Assembly (NCBI GenBank): GCA_022605955.1
Contig: JAKCOZ010000003.1
Location: 57,226,179 to 57,290,178, forward strand
Source of the DNA: Rallus limicola
Taxonomy: Eukaryota > Chordata > Aves > Gruiformes > Rallidae
Length of the DNA: 64,000 nt
Reading direction: 5' to 3'
The notes below the pieces were generated by a model. The model did no database searches. It was not told the origin of the DNA and saw only the letters and a program-made list of their open reading frames with translations. Shown here one piece after another: positions 26,098-39,651 of the stretch (positions within the stretch are counted from its first letter, which is position 1; each line of letters opens with the position of its first letter). The translations under genes and the position numbers were made by a program.

Positions 26098-26782
26098 AGG
26101 ATACTGATGATACAAAGCTGGGAGGAGTGGCTGACACACAGGAACACTGCACTGCCATCCAGTGAGACCTGGACTGGCTGGAGAGCTGGGCAGGGAGAAA
26201 CCTAATGAGGTTCAACAAAAGCAAGTGTAGAGTCTTGCACCTGGGGAGGAATAACCTTTCGTTTCAGTACAGGCTGGGGGATAACCTGCTGGAGAAGAGC
26301 TCTGTGGAGAAGGACCTGGGGGTCCTGGTGGATGACAGGTTGGCCATGAGCCAGCAGGGTGCCCTGGTGGCCAAGAGAGCCAATGGGATCCTGGGGTGCA
26401 TCAGGAGGAGTGTGGCCAGCAGGCCAAAGGAGGTGATCCTCCCCCTCTCCTCTGCCCTGGTCAGGCCCCACCTGGAGTACTGTGTCCAGTCCTGGGCTCC
26501 CTGGTATAAAAAGGACAGGGATCTCCTGGAGAGAGTCCAGAGAAGGCCTACAAAGATGATTAAGGGCCTGGAGCATCTCCCCTATGAGGAAAGGCTGAGT
26601 GGAAGAACTTTTACACACTGTGGGTGACAGAGCCTGGGACAGGCTGCCCAGGGGGGTGGTGAAGTCTCCATGTCTGGACACCTCCCTGTGCAATATGAGC
26701 TGGGGAGCTGCTTTGGCAGGGGGGTTGGACCTGATGATCTCTCGAGGTCCCTTCCAACCCCTACAATTCTGTGATTCTATGA
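26098..26782 (+). mobile_element. CR1 LINE ORF2 C-terminal region with internal deletion
   Basis: Sense CR1. A 140-codon open frame (26,205-26,627) encodes the intact-looking C-terminal CR1 ORF2 region: [51 protein letters not shown] and [15 protein letters not shown]. At about 26,600 the element jumps to the 3' UTR (GGAAGAACTTTTACACACTG), deleting about 170 bases present in the related copy at 24,394. It ends at ATTCTGTGATTCTATG. The 230-codon frame on the opposite strand is a shadow. Confidence 0.94.
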
Positions 26783-29700
26783 CATGGAGGGAGGCACACT
26801 GAGGTGGAGGCCTCAGAAACCAGCAAAAACGATAGTGCAAATTCAGACAGAGCAAATTCTGACTCCGCAACAAAACTGGATAATTTGAGAACATGGAAAT
26901 AATATAGAATGAGTGAAATAATGGGGGGAAATATGTCCTCGCACCTACCCACAGCCTCCCTTCATCCCAATTATAGCTAGTTTAATGGTTTCACAATACT
27001 TTGTGGTATTGCAATATTTTTTGGTGTTGGTTTTGAAAAGAATTCAAGTATGTCACCCATCATGACCATGTACTGATTTAGCAGAAAATCAACGTACAGA
27101 GTCTTACTTAACTTTCACTTCTCCATGCAGACAAGCCATGGGGCCACAGAGTTTTTCTTGCAGACTTGGACAGCAGTGGAGGAGTGAAAATGCTTCTTTC
27201 AAGTGAATAGACTGGTAAAAAATAATTAGAGGTAGTAAAAAGAAGGCAACTTCCTGTTCTTCTTTTCTCTTTCTTCCTGACATGGGCTCGAGCAACTGCA
27301 AAATCACCTACCCCATGTAGTGAAGGATCTTGTTTTTCTAACCCTAACACCCACATAGAAGTAGGCAGGGGTACAAGAGACGAGATGGTGTTCTTGAGGC
27401 AGTTCCATTGTGTAAAATTGCAGTGTGGGTAGACAATACACTTCCCTTTCCTACTCATTATACTACTGAACTTTGTGCTGTTTGTATAAATCAGAAGAAC
27501 CCCTGTCAAATTCTGCTCCCTGTTTCTCATTTCAGTTACAATGAAACTCCTGTTTTCAGAGGCTGATAATTGGGTTCCAAGGTATCTTTACTGCATGGGA
27601 CTTGGATGTTCTCAGGAAGCTGGAAGAGAACTGGTATGGTTTTGTCACCTCATGCAAGTCTTCCAATATCGTTTGAACCACAGTTTTTTGCTTGGACTCC
27701 GTGCTTCTGTAAGTGACAAGATAATAACAGCAAAAAGCAAAGACCGCATTTATCTACAGAGCAAGTCCATTCAGCAGCTTTAGCAACACCTGCAATTGGA
27801 CCTCATCCCTTGCCAGGGAGAACTATAGTATCATCACAGTCCTCTTGTAGTGTTGTCTCTTCTGGAACTACGGTTCACTAATATGAATTCTAATAGAAAT
27901 ATGGGTAGTAACTACTAGGGATTAGACTGATGTCAGACACAGTATTTGAGGTACAGACTCCACAGCTCACAGCAGCAATGGCAGCTTTGAAGAAGGACCT
28001 TTCACTAGCTGCATCAGTGTGCTGTCCCAGCACACCTGCAATGTAGCTCTGGTTCAGTCTTCGGCTTGCCCCAGCATCCTTGGCTGCCACAGAATTTTCA
28101 GATGGAGACATGCACACAAGCTGCAACTTTTGCTGAATCTGAATGTTGGGTGAATTTAAATGCAGGTCCATTTTGTAGCTAAACTATGTCATGGATACAG
28201 TTCTTAAACTCTCTAGTTTGTAGGTGTACAACTAGGTTATTGTACAGCAGCTCTGACAACCCATGTCTTGTATAGTCCTCTCCCATAACAGTCCTATGGC
28301 TTGGTGTCTCCGAATTCTAATTTCCCCTCTTCTGTTGGCCATATACTAACTGAAAGTTCTCTTTCCTACCTGAACAACCTCCATATACCATTTTTGTTGC
28401 CCACAATTTATATGACATAATCTGCCTGGTTATATGTTATTCAGTTTTGCATACTGACATGTTGAGAGTTCTAGTCTCAGGTTTGCTCACACACAGCTGT
28501 ACCATTAAGGACCTGAGTTATCAGGATACTGAGGTACTTTGCTGATGATGGATGGCAGCAAATGAAAGGTTTTTTAAAACATATCATCCTATCTACTACA
28601 AGAGGTCCCAGTCTTTGCTTATCTCTCTGTTTCCTACCAAAATAAAATGGTAAGGACATAGCTTAGTGGTTGCAATGGGAGCTCTATTTTGAATTATTGC
28701 AATTAAAGCAAAAAAAAAAAAGAATAATGACCCACATATGCAAACCCAAATATCACAACACTAACACATCCCTATGGTTTTACTCAGGAGATATAATAGT
28801 GGGGCTGCTCTGTGAGTGAGGGTGAGCAGGGAGCTGAGAGGACGGCAAGGCAGCCAGAATTGAGGCCTCATGACAGGGGCCCACTCTCACAGCACTCAAA
28901 CAGGATGAACAGTGACAGCATCCAGGGTTGGCCCACAGACTGCTGGACACATCTGTAGGGATGAGGCAGGTCTGAAGTCAAGCCAAAAAATCAAAGTGGT
29001 GAGGCAGGAGAGCACAAGGGCCAGCCCAGCACACCTGCAGTGTAGCACAGGCAAGGACCAAGAGAAAGGGCCTGATCCTGAGCATGGCCTCCAAAGCTAG
29101 AGCCACCCCAGATGAGACTTCTGACTTGCACAGAAGCTTGATCCAAGGTTAGGCAGCTGTGTTGTATCAAAAGTGACCTTAAACATATCTTCCTAGGATG
29201 GGAGAAAAGAATTACAGGATGTGTTGGTGCACTCAGCACACTGGCAGGTTTCTGACAGCTGTCACTGAGGTCTTTCTTTTTTTCATTATTGGTCCTCACA
29301 CTCTGCAGCCAGCCTGGGCCATGCAGGCTGATACCCATGGGGGCATGGGAGCAAAGGCTGGGGTCTTGCCAGGCTGGCTGCAATAGCGCTGTGTTTGTTT
29401 GATGCCACGTAAGTTTGGAATCACAACGTCACCAGCACAGCACTGGTCATTGGTAAATACGTAGAAATGTGAATAGGTACAGAGGCTGTTTCCATGCCAT
29501 GTCCTCACTGCACCTCAAACTGTATCCTCAGACTGTAGCCTCAGCATGCTGAAAATTATCGAAGAATTTCTAATATCCCAGTTCACAGATGCATTAGAGA
29601 CACCTACTCACTTTTGTCAGGTGACTCTCAGAGAGTACTCCACTTGGAGAAGTAAGCAAATGCACATATTCCTTATAGTTTATATTACTGGTTTACTAAT

Positions 29701-32700
29701 CTCTGGCTTTTTTTTCCTATTATAGCTATGTTCATTTTCCAGACAGCAGGAGAAGAGCTCCCAACCAACACAAAAACCAAAAACATAAAAATGATAAAAA
29801 ATTGTGTTTCAAATCATCTTTTTCCACTAGTGTTTTTTGCTAAGGATGATATAAAAAGCCTGTGAAACTCATAAGAGGAGCATGGAAGCTGATGTAGGTG
29901 TTTGTTAAGCTCAAAACAAACCATGTGGTCAGCAGAGCCTCTAATGGTGTCTGTGGCAAATAACCAGATAAATTCTAAGAGCTAGTGCTGGGCTGTATCC
30001 AGATTTGTGGAAAAATTTTAAGAACATATTTAGAAAAGGTTGCAAAGACAATGAAAAAAAACCACAGGAAAGATGGAGGTAGGGAATTATGGTATACAAC
30101 TGCTGCTTCCTTTTGAGTGACACACAAGGTGTGTATGGGCAATGGGATACGACGTTCAAAATGAGGACTAATAGTATCTACTGGAGACGTAGCTCAGATC
30201 AGCCAGGTAGCAGAGCCATTCTTACTGTGTCCCTCTAACAATCACTAGGAACATTAACAGGCATAATCACCCCTGTGTCAGCCCATGTATTTAAACAATC
30301 TTCCTTATAGGAACTACATGAGTAGACTCCAAGATGCCTTCTTGTGAGTTTTCAAATTCTAATCATCAGGTTTGTCCAAATTATGGATAAATTCCATCCT
30401 TGCACATGCATAAGAATGTCTGTTCTGTCACCAAAGCAAAGTGTATTCTTTGTGTGACACTGTTGCAGCAACCTCCTTGTGCACTTCATTAGCTCCCATA
30501 CTGATTTACAAGTCTATTAGCCTTGTGGGATCTTGAGAACAGGGACTGTGGTTATTTGTACTTGGCTCAGATTGCCTTATGTGGTGACATGTAAAAAGAA
30601 ATCAGTGGAAGGCAGACATTAATTTCTTGCTTACAAAATTTTTATATTTGTTCGCTTTTGTAATTTGAATTTTTTAAATTATGGTTTTTTCCTTGATAAG
30701 GTGTTAAAATATAGTTATTTAATATTTGAAATCATCTGATTTTTTTAGCGCATAAGCAAGGCTAAACAGTTTGCATCTTCCAGATTTGGGGATTCTTGAA
30801 GGCTGAAGTGTCACAGTCCCTACATGGAGCCTTGTGAAAGGTCAGCCCAACACCAGAAAAAGTCAGAAATTTAGCAGCTGTCATATTTACAAGAGTCCAT
30901 GCATAGCAACCTCAGCAGGGGAACACAGTCCATCCTTGAGATCAACTCTGTTGCAAATGAAAAAAAGGTTTTGGAATCACAGTGCTGCAGAGGACCGCAA
31001 GTCCAGGCAGCAATGGAAAAGAGGTCTTTAGTGCAGAAGGGTCCCCACAAACCACAAAATACTTCCCAACACCCCGTAACAAGCCTACGACCTATAGTGC
31101 AAAAGACCAAAAGCCACAAAGATTCCAGTGTGCCACAGGAAGAGGGCAGGAAATATCCAGCTCACCACGAGCATCTTTGGTCTCTGCAGAATGAGTGGTC
31201 CTGGGAGACGAATGTTTTGGGAATTTGCCTTGGGTTGTGACTTTTGATTTTAAAATTGTTAGTTAAATAAATATCCACTTGTGCTAGATACCTAAAATAA
31301 GCTGCAAAATAAAACCAAATACTGTATTTCATTAGGAAGAGAAAATTAAATAGCCACAAATCCCTAAAGTTATTTGTCTTTTCTCTCAGCTTTGTTAACT
31401 ACCACACTGTTGCTTCCCAAGGGTTCTGTGCATTAGTGAACGTTAAATACAGATTCAGGTGCTGATAGTATACTGAAGTCTTCTTCCAAATAACAACAGA
31501 AGACAGCATTCCTCAGCCTACATTACAAACTGTTTTTGTGAAAACCAATCAGAAAATGTGTTTGGGACACAAACCTGTGATTTTCCTTTTCTATTTTAAA
31601 GCTCCCAAATTTGGAGTGGAGCCCAAATTTGGATTCTGCCCACTCAAAATATCCTATGAGCATCTCTTTGGGTTGGTGGTTGGCTTGTTTTTGTGCTTCC
31701 TACATGATAAATTTTATCCACAGTCACATGTAACTTAGCACATATTTTTTTTGCATTTGCAAAAGAAATGCAACAAGAATAGCAACAAAAGTTTGATTCC
31801 AGAGAGAAGTAGAGCCGATTTGGACTTGGCAGGCAAATGTTGCTTTAAAAGTGGCCTGACAGACCTCTCAAAATACAACAAATATGGCATAAGAATATGC
31901 TGAAATGGGAATTTTGGTTTGTTGCAAAATTAGAGTGTATTATTTTCTCTTCATTGCAGTTTTACTGTGTAGTATATAGACTATTTTCTTAAAAAACTCT
32001 GAATCCCACAGTTCTCAGTAGGAGTTGCATACTATGGCAGTGCTTCAGGAAGTCTTACTTAGAATGACCAAAATGTTTTTGCAGGGTGTCAACTTCCAAG
32101 TCATCATTAATGTTTACAGTCTCAATAGCAGCTTGCATTTCTATAGTAACCCTTAAAGGAACATTCCTATCAGAAAACTAAAATTAAAAAAGCCAGTTTT
32201 TACCAAGCACTTGTAACACAAGGATTGTGCCTGTGCTATTCCAGTAGTTCATATTTTAAACAAAGGCGATCTAAAGAAAAAGAGGCCCTCTCATAGTAGC
32301 GAATCAGTTTTATGTACTGCTGCATGATGGGATGTGGCAGAACTTGGATAGATGCCCCCTCTTAAAAGCTGTAACTTCTGTCAGCTCCAATTGAAGCAAG
32401 CATGGGCAGAGGGTTAAGGAAAGTAATGTTTCTTGCCAGCAATTTTTTTGTGAGGAGTCCTGTGGCTATTAGTACAGAACATAAGTTTACCATGATCTTT
32501 ATATTTACCTCTGAGCCAAGTTGTAGAAAATGAAGCTGTCTTCTGAGTGTTTAGTGCCATGCACTGCAGGGAGATCATTGATATAGTAGTTCATGGTCTA
32601 TAGTGTCACTTCCTCAGCATGAACTACAGCATATGCGGTAATCTTTTTCCCAAGCAGAAGCACATTTTTAAACCTCATACACTTTAATAGTCAGATTTAT

Positions 32701-33282
32701 ATAGATGAATCTGTTCCATGTTTCTGTTATATTTTATGCTGTTTATCAGAAGTCCAAATTTATGTCATAATGCAGTAGTCTAGTAACTTGCATTTACTAG
32801 AAAAATCTCAAATCCATTTTACAACCTATTCATCTAAAAACAAGAGTGTGTTATCTTCCAGGCTGCTTGGAATGCTACAGCTGGGGAGAGACAACTGAAT
32901 TTGAATGTTCTCAGATCTGTCAAATCATAATCATTTTATGACAATGCAAATGTCTTTTAACAGTGTTTCACACCAGCTGTGACAAAGGGGCGTATGAAGT
33001 CTTATTTGACTTGTAAAAATATCAGACTCGGAAAAGCAGTGAGTGGAAGCTTTTCATGAAAAAGCAGTATTAGCAAACAGGAAGTTTAGAGGACTAAGCA
33101 AAGTCTGAGAAGTGTCATATCCTGATGCTGATCTTACAAGTACCCTACAAACGTTATTTAGTCTGAACTAAGAAAATGGCTTTGCCCCAACTTTCCTACC
33201 TGTCTGAGTATAGCAAAGGTAAACTGACATGGTCAGTCACAAAGTAAGACTCGAAGTTCCAAGACCTGAGATGTCTCGGCTT
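26783..33282. other. intergenic, no gene; several moderately GC-rich unidentified segments
   Basis: No exon, RNA gene or known transposon recognised in 6.5 kb. Segments at 28,790-29,100 and 30,790-31,272 are richer in GC than their surroundings; the second ends in AATAAA (31,266-31,271) and could be a diverged LTR or old repeat. An A-rich run lies at 28,711-28,722. Confidence 0.5.
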
Positions 33283-33547
33283 GTAGAATCACAGCCTGGT
33301 TTGGGTTGGAAGGGATCTTAAAGATCATGTAGTCCCAACCCCCCTGCCACGGGTTGGGACACCTCCCACGGGACCAGGTTGCCCAAAGCCCCATCCAACC
33401 TGGCCTTGAACACTGTCAGGGAGGGACTAGCCACAGCTTCTCTGAATGATCTGTTGCAGTCCCTTTTCACAATGAATTTCTTCCTAATATCTAATTTAAA
33501 TCAACCCTTTTTCAGCTTAAGGCCATTACCCCTTGCCCTATAAAAAA
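33283..33547 (-). mobile_element. CR1 LINE 3' end fragment
   Basis: Reverse CR1 opening TAGAATCACAGCCTGGTTTG, then AACCCCCCTGCCACGGGTTG, GGTTGCCCAAAGCCCCATCC and GGCCATTACCCCTTGCCCTA. 5'-truncated. Confidence 0.93.
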
Positions 33548-36500
33548 ATTTCAGGTAAAGCAAGAATCTTCTTAGGCTGTTGTAGTTCAGTACCTGTTCT
33601 CAGAATTTCAACCTACAAACTGGGGAGAATGAGGTGAATTAGTGAGATGAGATTAGAGCCTGCACATTTGATAGCAATCAGATTGACCTATTCTGTTTCT
33701 TTGCTTCTGAACGAAATATTGTTAAGCCTGGATCTTCAGGGCCTAGATGCATTCCTATAAAACTAGTATCAGTGAAAAAAAAAAAAAAAAAAGGTAGTTT
33801 TCCCTTCATGGGAAAAACATCACAAAGCTGAGCCACCATTTTCTGCTATAGATCAGGAACAGGTAGTAGGAATTTGCGCAGTGTTCCAATACGTCCCTTT
33901 CTGTGAACTAAAACCAAATATACTAATTCTGGATGAAATTTAAAAAAAATGTAGATGGCAGTAAGGATGGGTAAACTTGAACAAAATATTATTAGCCAAA
34001 TTTCATGCATTTTAGAATAAATGAAATTACACATCATGGGAAGAGATAGGTCGCTGCAGGTGTTCTCTGGGTGTGCACCTGTCATTGCTGTGTAGAGGTG
34101 TCTGCTCATGAAGGATGGTACAAAGTTCACATTTGATGAGCTGATGCCAGAGACTGACAAACTGAAAAAGAACAAAAAGGAAGAAGCCACATCTAAATAC
34201 CATACATGCATTATTAATTTTCTACAAGTTATGAGCTTTGTTAGTGCAAGGGTGTTAATACGATTAAGAGTATAGAAGATAACTTACCAGGGCACCATTA
34301 GCAAAACACCAGTGAAACCCTTTGCTCAAGCAGATTAATTTCAGCATTCACACAGGAGACTCTCTAAGCCCCTTTGAACATGAAGTTGCTCTGTAGCACA
34401 AACTATACCTCTGAACCCCTGAGTTCAGGCAATAAAAGCAATTTACTCATGAAGGGCTCTGTGGATACAAAGTACGAATGCTATGTTCTATGTTCAAATG
34501 GAATTGGAGCCCACAGAAAATACCCAAAATATATTCTGTTACGTTAAGTTTCTTCTGACTTAGAAGAACAAGCTATATGGGCTAAGGGAAATAAGATGAG
34601 CAGATAAACAATACTGTTTAAATCAAAAGTCTCCACTGGACTGCATTGCATATTGTCCTCCTTTTGAAAGTACTGTTACCTAAATACGCTAAGGCTGGTC
34701 CTTCAGAGCAGCATACTACTCAAGGATACACTAACCGAATCAGGATGACTTATCCTACATCATAAATGCCATTTATGGAAGACTTCTAAAAGTAAATGCA
34801 TAACAAAGTCTGTAACAAAAATAGTACCTTTGCAGACAATAGAAGAAAGAACTGTGTTTCTGCTTCCAGTTGGATGATCCCAACAGTCTGTTTTCCAGAC
34901 TTGGACTATTTTTGAGTGAAATGCATAGCTAATGTCAAAAATCTCCAGTAGCTGACACCTTTTGAATGCTAGTTTGTAATATTTGGGCTCCTTAGTTATG
35001 TACTCATTTACCTGGTCAAATTCAAACCTGAGGCTTAATTCTTAGAATTTCAGATAACATTATATTGTCTCAGATTCCCTTCTGCTTCATGTATCTGCTT
35101 TATAGCTACTATCTTTGACAATGCAGTAGAATTCATATTGGCAGGGATGTCTACACCTTATTATGTTGTATCAAATAAGATTCTGTGGGTTTTAATACCT
35201 TCATCTGGATTTACTTAGAACTAAACTGTGTACAATGTGTGATTTATGCAACTTCATTTTACATGTCAAAAGGGTTAAGGACAATCTTTCATCTTGATGC
35301 ATATAGACAGGAATAGTGCAGCACACAGAAGTCAGGCTTGAACTAATTGAAAGGAGTAAGACTAGGTTTATAAAATTATTTAGACTTCTAAAAATCAAGA
35401 ATTTGCAAACACAGCTAAGCAGGTCAACTGTGAAACTCCACTTAAGTATCAGTAAAGGTTAGGAATGATGGAATAGACCAGAGAAGAGGCTCACATGTTT
35501 GGATGCTAAATATTATGAAGCCCAAAAGTCAGGCACCAGCTGTGGACTCAAAAAACAGACACAGAATATGTAATGCACACAAACAGAAGGAGCTAGAGCC
35601 AGCCGACATGAAACACAGCCAAAAGGGATGCATCTGAAATTCTCCCTCTCTTCTGGACATAGCACCTCTCCAGGGAAGAAGCACGCCATGGCCAAAATCC
35701 CTCCCTGTATGCAGGAACGCATGTGCACATGAACTGTCACACAGGCCACAAGCACTCATTCTTCAAGACAGAAGGTAGTGGCCTCCCACTATTTACAGAG
35801 TCACAGTCAGAGAATGCGGCATGGATATTGGCTTTTCTTCATCTTGATGGCTGCCAAACAGAATATTGCCTTTATTTGATATGGTTGGGGTGGCGTACTC
35901 TTTCAAATGAGATTATATTGCCTATGAGCATAGTCATGGTCCTTGTTGACCACACCAGAGACCAAGCACAGGGTTTCAGGGATCTGGTCCAACTAAATTT
36001 GCTGGCCATTGAGCCAGGCACAATCGTGCTGGGACCAGAAGCACTATATAAACTGCATACCATGACCACGTTGAATGACATAAAAGCGGGCTTTCCCTCC
36101 ATGCCTGCAAACATCCACAAACAGACTTGAAGCGATCTATGGCTGCAGATAAGAGGTGATATGAAAAACTGCTAAACGATTCCTCAATGTGTCCATTGAG
36201 TTGGAAGCCTGGTGCTGGTGACCACAACAGAATGTAGAAGCTCAGGGCTGGAGACCTGCAGTGCTGTGATGGCACAGCATGAGCTTCTAGTCCTAAAATT
36301 CATCATCTCCTCCTGCTTGAAGCATGGCAGTGGGTAAAGTACTATGGGAAGTCATCTTTTCTCAGGCACGTGTTAGCAGTCATCAGCTGAGAGGTTAGCT
36401 TTAACTGTTAGCAAATACCACTGGAGACAATCTAATATAATTGGGTTTACCTTGCATTGCAACTGGTTAAGGCACAGCCTGAGAGAGCTGTTGTACCTTG

Positions 36501-39500
36501 GCTGAGGGGGCAATAGCTCTTAAACCTTTCCTGCTCAATCACTTCTAAATAGCTGAGCATATTACCAGTTTAAATCCCTGTGGAGGCCTAAGCCTGAGAC
36601 ATCCGAACTTGGGCCTCAACAAATACACCTTTGATTAAATAATTACTTGAGTCTATTCTGGATTCCAAGAGAAACTATTCCCAAGGCAGGTTTGAGGTCT
36701 GTTGATGTCCCATCATTTCAGTACCAAGGCTGTTAATGTGTGTGACTGCACCTCCCAGAGGTATGCCTAGAGCCTACTAAAAAGGACTATAGATTGCAAT
36801 TTAAGATTTTAAAATAGCAAGGATGCTTTTTGGTTCAGATATTCTGTGGACTTTATCTTTAACGGAATTTATAAAAAGAAGTGGTCAGCAAGTCCAAGTC
36901 ACATGAGAAAATTGGCTGAGAAGTCCAAAGGCTGAAGTACAAATTTTTCCTTCATGTTTCCTTTGACATACTTTGCCTTCTCCAGCTGACAACAGTGAAG
37001 CTTCACTGAAAATCTACTTTCTAGGCCAGTTTTCCATTAATTCTTATTCCCATATACTCCAAAGTGAGAATTCTCTAGGGACAACCTGAGCATCTGAACA
37101 ACTATTTTATGCTTCTCAGCCTTTTTTTGACACTTAGAGACAAGTTTGCAAGTCCTCTTACATTCACTCACTTTCTGTGTGTCTGCAACATCTGTAGCAG
37201 CGCAGGGACGTTTACAGGAGCAGACAGTTTACCTTATGGCAAATTCCAAGGCAGTATTTAAAGTTCAGATGAAATTCCTCCATTCAAAGTAGGAGGTTTA
37301 AGGAAAAAAAGTGTCCCAGGTCTGTCAGTGAAAAGTTTAATTACAGACAAGATGACACACAGAGTAAAGCCCACAAAGGCAGCAACACCACTGTGAAAAA
37401 CACATTCCAAAAAAAAATCTTAAAAGATTACTTTAATAACAAACCATGCATTCCTGAGCAAACCATTGCAAGATTAGCTTCCACTTTGCCTAGCTGCAAG
37501 CAGATTTTTCACAAGCTGTTATTGATACCACTTTCAAGGCACTCATGAAAGTTGATGTCTTCCAAAGGTCCTTGCACTTTTCTGTTTTTATTTCATGCTG
37601 CTACCCCAGTTTCCACCCAGACTGGAATCCCAGTGATCCTAATGACAGACTGTGGTTTGGGCAGAACTGATGTCTGGAAAAGTGATAGAAAAACTCACTG
37701 AGGTGAAGGTTTGCAGCTGCAGCTTCAAGATAATTTTCAACCTGCAGAAAAATGGTCTGTGTTTGGAAAGTGCAAGGATGATATTGTTATGTATCATGAG
37801 TGGTTAACTGAAAACAAAAAAACCTTGGGTAGAGACTGAACTATTCTAGCAGTAGTAGGATCAGACACAACAAATATAAGAAAAAAATGTGACCTCCATA
37901 CTCTAATCTTTTAAAATTCAGGCAAAGTCATAACAGCGATCATCCGTTTGACTCTGATTTTACTGTACAGAAATAAAAATCCTTTACTTTTCACAAAGTG
38001 CAAAGCATGCCCTTAAAATCCTGCAGCACTGTATAGATGAAATAACTGAATTCCTGTGGGGCTTTCAGCCTGGATTCCTCCTATGTTCAGAAGGCAATCC
38101 TATTACATATGTTTAATCTAACAGTTCTGAATTTTAGCATTTAGCTCAACAATGTGGAACATCAGGGGAGCTGTTCTAAGTGGAATTACAAAATACGTAG
38201 TGCAACCTTTCAAGGCTTGAGACATTTTTTTATTCTCTAAGAAAAATGTAGGTTTTTTCCAGTCAGTTATTAACCATTTATCAGTAATTTTTTTTTCCAT
38301 GAGATTATTAGTGATGTCCCAAGTACTAGTAGGTAGTGAAGAACCTCTTGCCTCGTCAACTGCTATCTGCAGTAGATGTAATTACATTGCACCTCAAAAG
38401 GGCTCTTAAGCTGCTCTCTGTTACCAAAGGAAGAGCATCTTCATCTCTTCCAAATTCAACAATAAATAGTGTAAGTCATGTTTGCAACCATTAGTGCAGC
38501 TAGTCAAGGTATTTCAGTGAAATGCTTTTTCTTGGTCAAAGCACAAAATTGTAATCCTGCTTATGCCAGCACCTGGCTGGGATGCTTTATAGGCATCACT
38601 TTGCTACTGCTCCATGTGTAAACTAGGCACAATGTCATTGTCCATGTTAGGCAGCCTGTGTAACTACCCCCAAAATATGCTGAACAAAATACTATCATTT
38701 AAAATACACGCTGCCCGGGACCAAGACGCTCCAGTCTTGCTGGTAGTCATCTAGCACAAGGTGATCACCACAGTGTACAGTGCAATTCATCTGTACAAAA
38801 CCAACACTGTTAAATACAACTTTGTCCCAAGGAATTCATACCTAATCCTGCAAATACTGACATGTGCACAGCCAGCAATCTGTTCATGGTAGCAAAGGCC
38901 TCCTTACTCACGGGGCATGCACTTCCTTCTGCCAGCACTAAGCTAATGCACGAGGGTCCGTCCCTTGTGTCCTTTTCAGTTAAAATTAGTACTTCCGAAA
39001 TGAAAGACAGATACAGGCAAGTGAGACGCAGCTATCAGCTTCTAGTCACCTCAGGCAGTGCTCCTACCACGTTTGCTATTCATAAAAAAACGAGTACAGC
39101 AACATCCAAGGGAAGCATTGGGTCATTCGGTAGCTCTGGATGTGGATGACGACTAAATACTTTCACCAGTCTTGAAACCCCCCCAGTGGTAAAATCATTT
39201 GGTGTCAAATATTTCCCCCCTTCCAAAACACGTAGAACTATTTATCAAGTGAATTAAAAGTGCAGGAAAAGCCTTGCTGTTTTCCCTCTTTTTTAAATTG
39301 GGCATTGCTGCATAGAGCAATATCACAGTTTGAACAGAAATACTTTGCACTGTTTTGAGAAAATAAATGTTAGGGTAAGTTTACAGCCTTGAGAAAAAAA
39401 AATAAGTTCTGCTACAAGGACAAAAAAGTGATTTTTTTTTTTATCAGAAGCTCTTTAACACAAATTGGAAAACAGCTGTACTGCACTGGGAAACAAAACA

Positions 39501-39609
39501 CGATAGATGTTTGAATAAAGATGAGTGGGAAGCACAAAGGTCAGGCCTGGATGTGACCCAGAAACTGAATTGCAGTGACAATATTTTAGTTCAGCTAGCC
39601 ACATATTAG
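33548..39609. other. DAB2 upstream intergenic region, no gene recognised
   Basis: 6 kb directly 5' of DAB2. It contains an A18 run (33,775-33,792) and no recognised transposon or exon. A TATATAAAC-containing stretch at 36,042-36,060 and surrounding moderately GC-rich sequence (35,930-36,300) did not resolve into an LTR. WGATAR sites are sparse. Enhancers are possible here but cannot be shown. Confidence 0.5.
33775..33792. repeat. A18 homopolymer
   Basis: Eighteen consecutive A residues, with no retrotransposon body recognised on its left side. Confidence 0.95.
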
Positions 39610-39610
39610 G

Positions 39611-39651
39611 GGGGTGGGAGGTGAGGGGAGGGGGGGGGGGGGGGGGGGGGG
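39611..39651. repeat. G-rich tract ending in G22
   Basis: Several G-runs separated by one to three bases, then 22 consecutive G (39,630-39,651). It lies about 450 bases upstream of the presumed DAB2 start. It can form G-quadruplex structures in principle, and its length is prone to sequencing error. Confidence 0.92.

Noticed and set aside
26202..26894. 230-codon minus-strand frame
   Set aside because: It is the antisense of a CR1 ORF2 fragment whose plus-strand translation is clearly recognisable.
28026..29046. 22-base near repeat CCCAGCACACCTGCARTGTAGC at 28,026 and 29,025
   Set aside because: The flanks do not align beyond it; likely coincidence or a minute duplication, too short to call a repeat.
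30187..30225. tRNA-like A-box resembling GTAGCTCAG...AGAGCC
   Set aside because: The spacing is wrong, there is no B-box (GGTTCGAATCC type) downstream and no cloverleaf can be drawn.
35930..36300. Possible LTR around TATATAAAC at 36,045
   Set aside because: No TG...CA boundaries or target duplication found, and no polyadenylation signal at the right distance.
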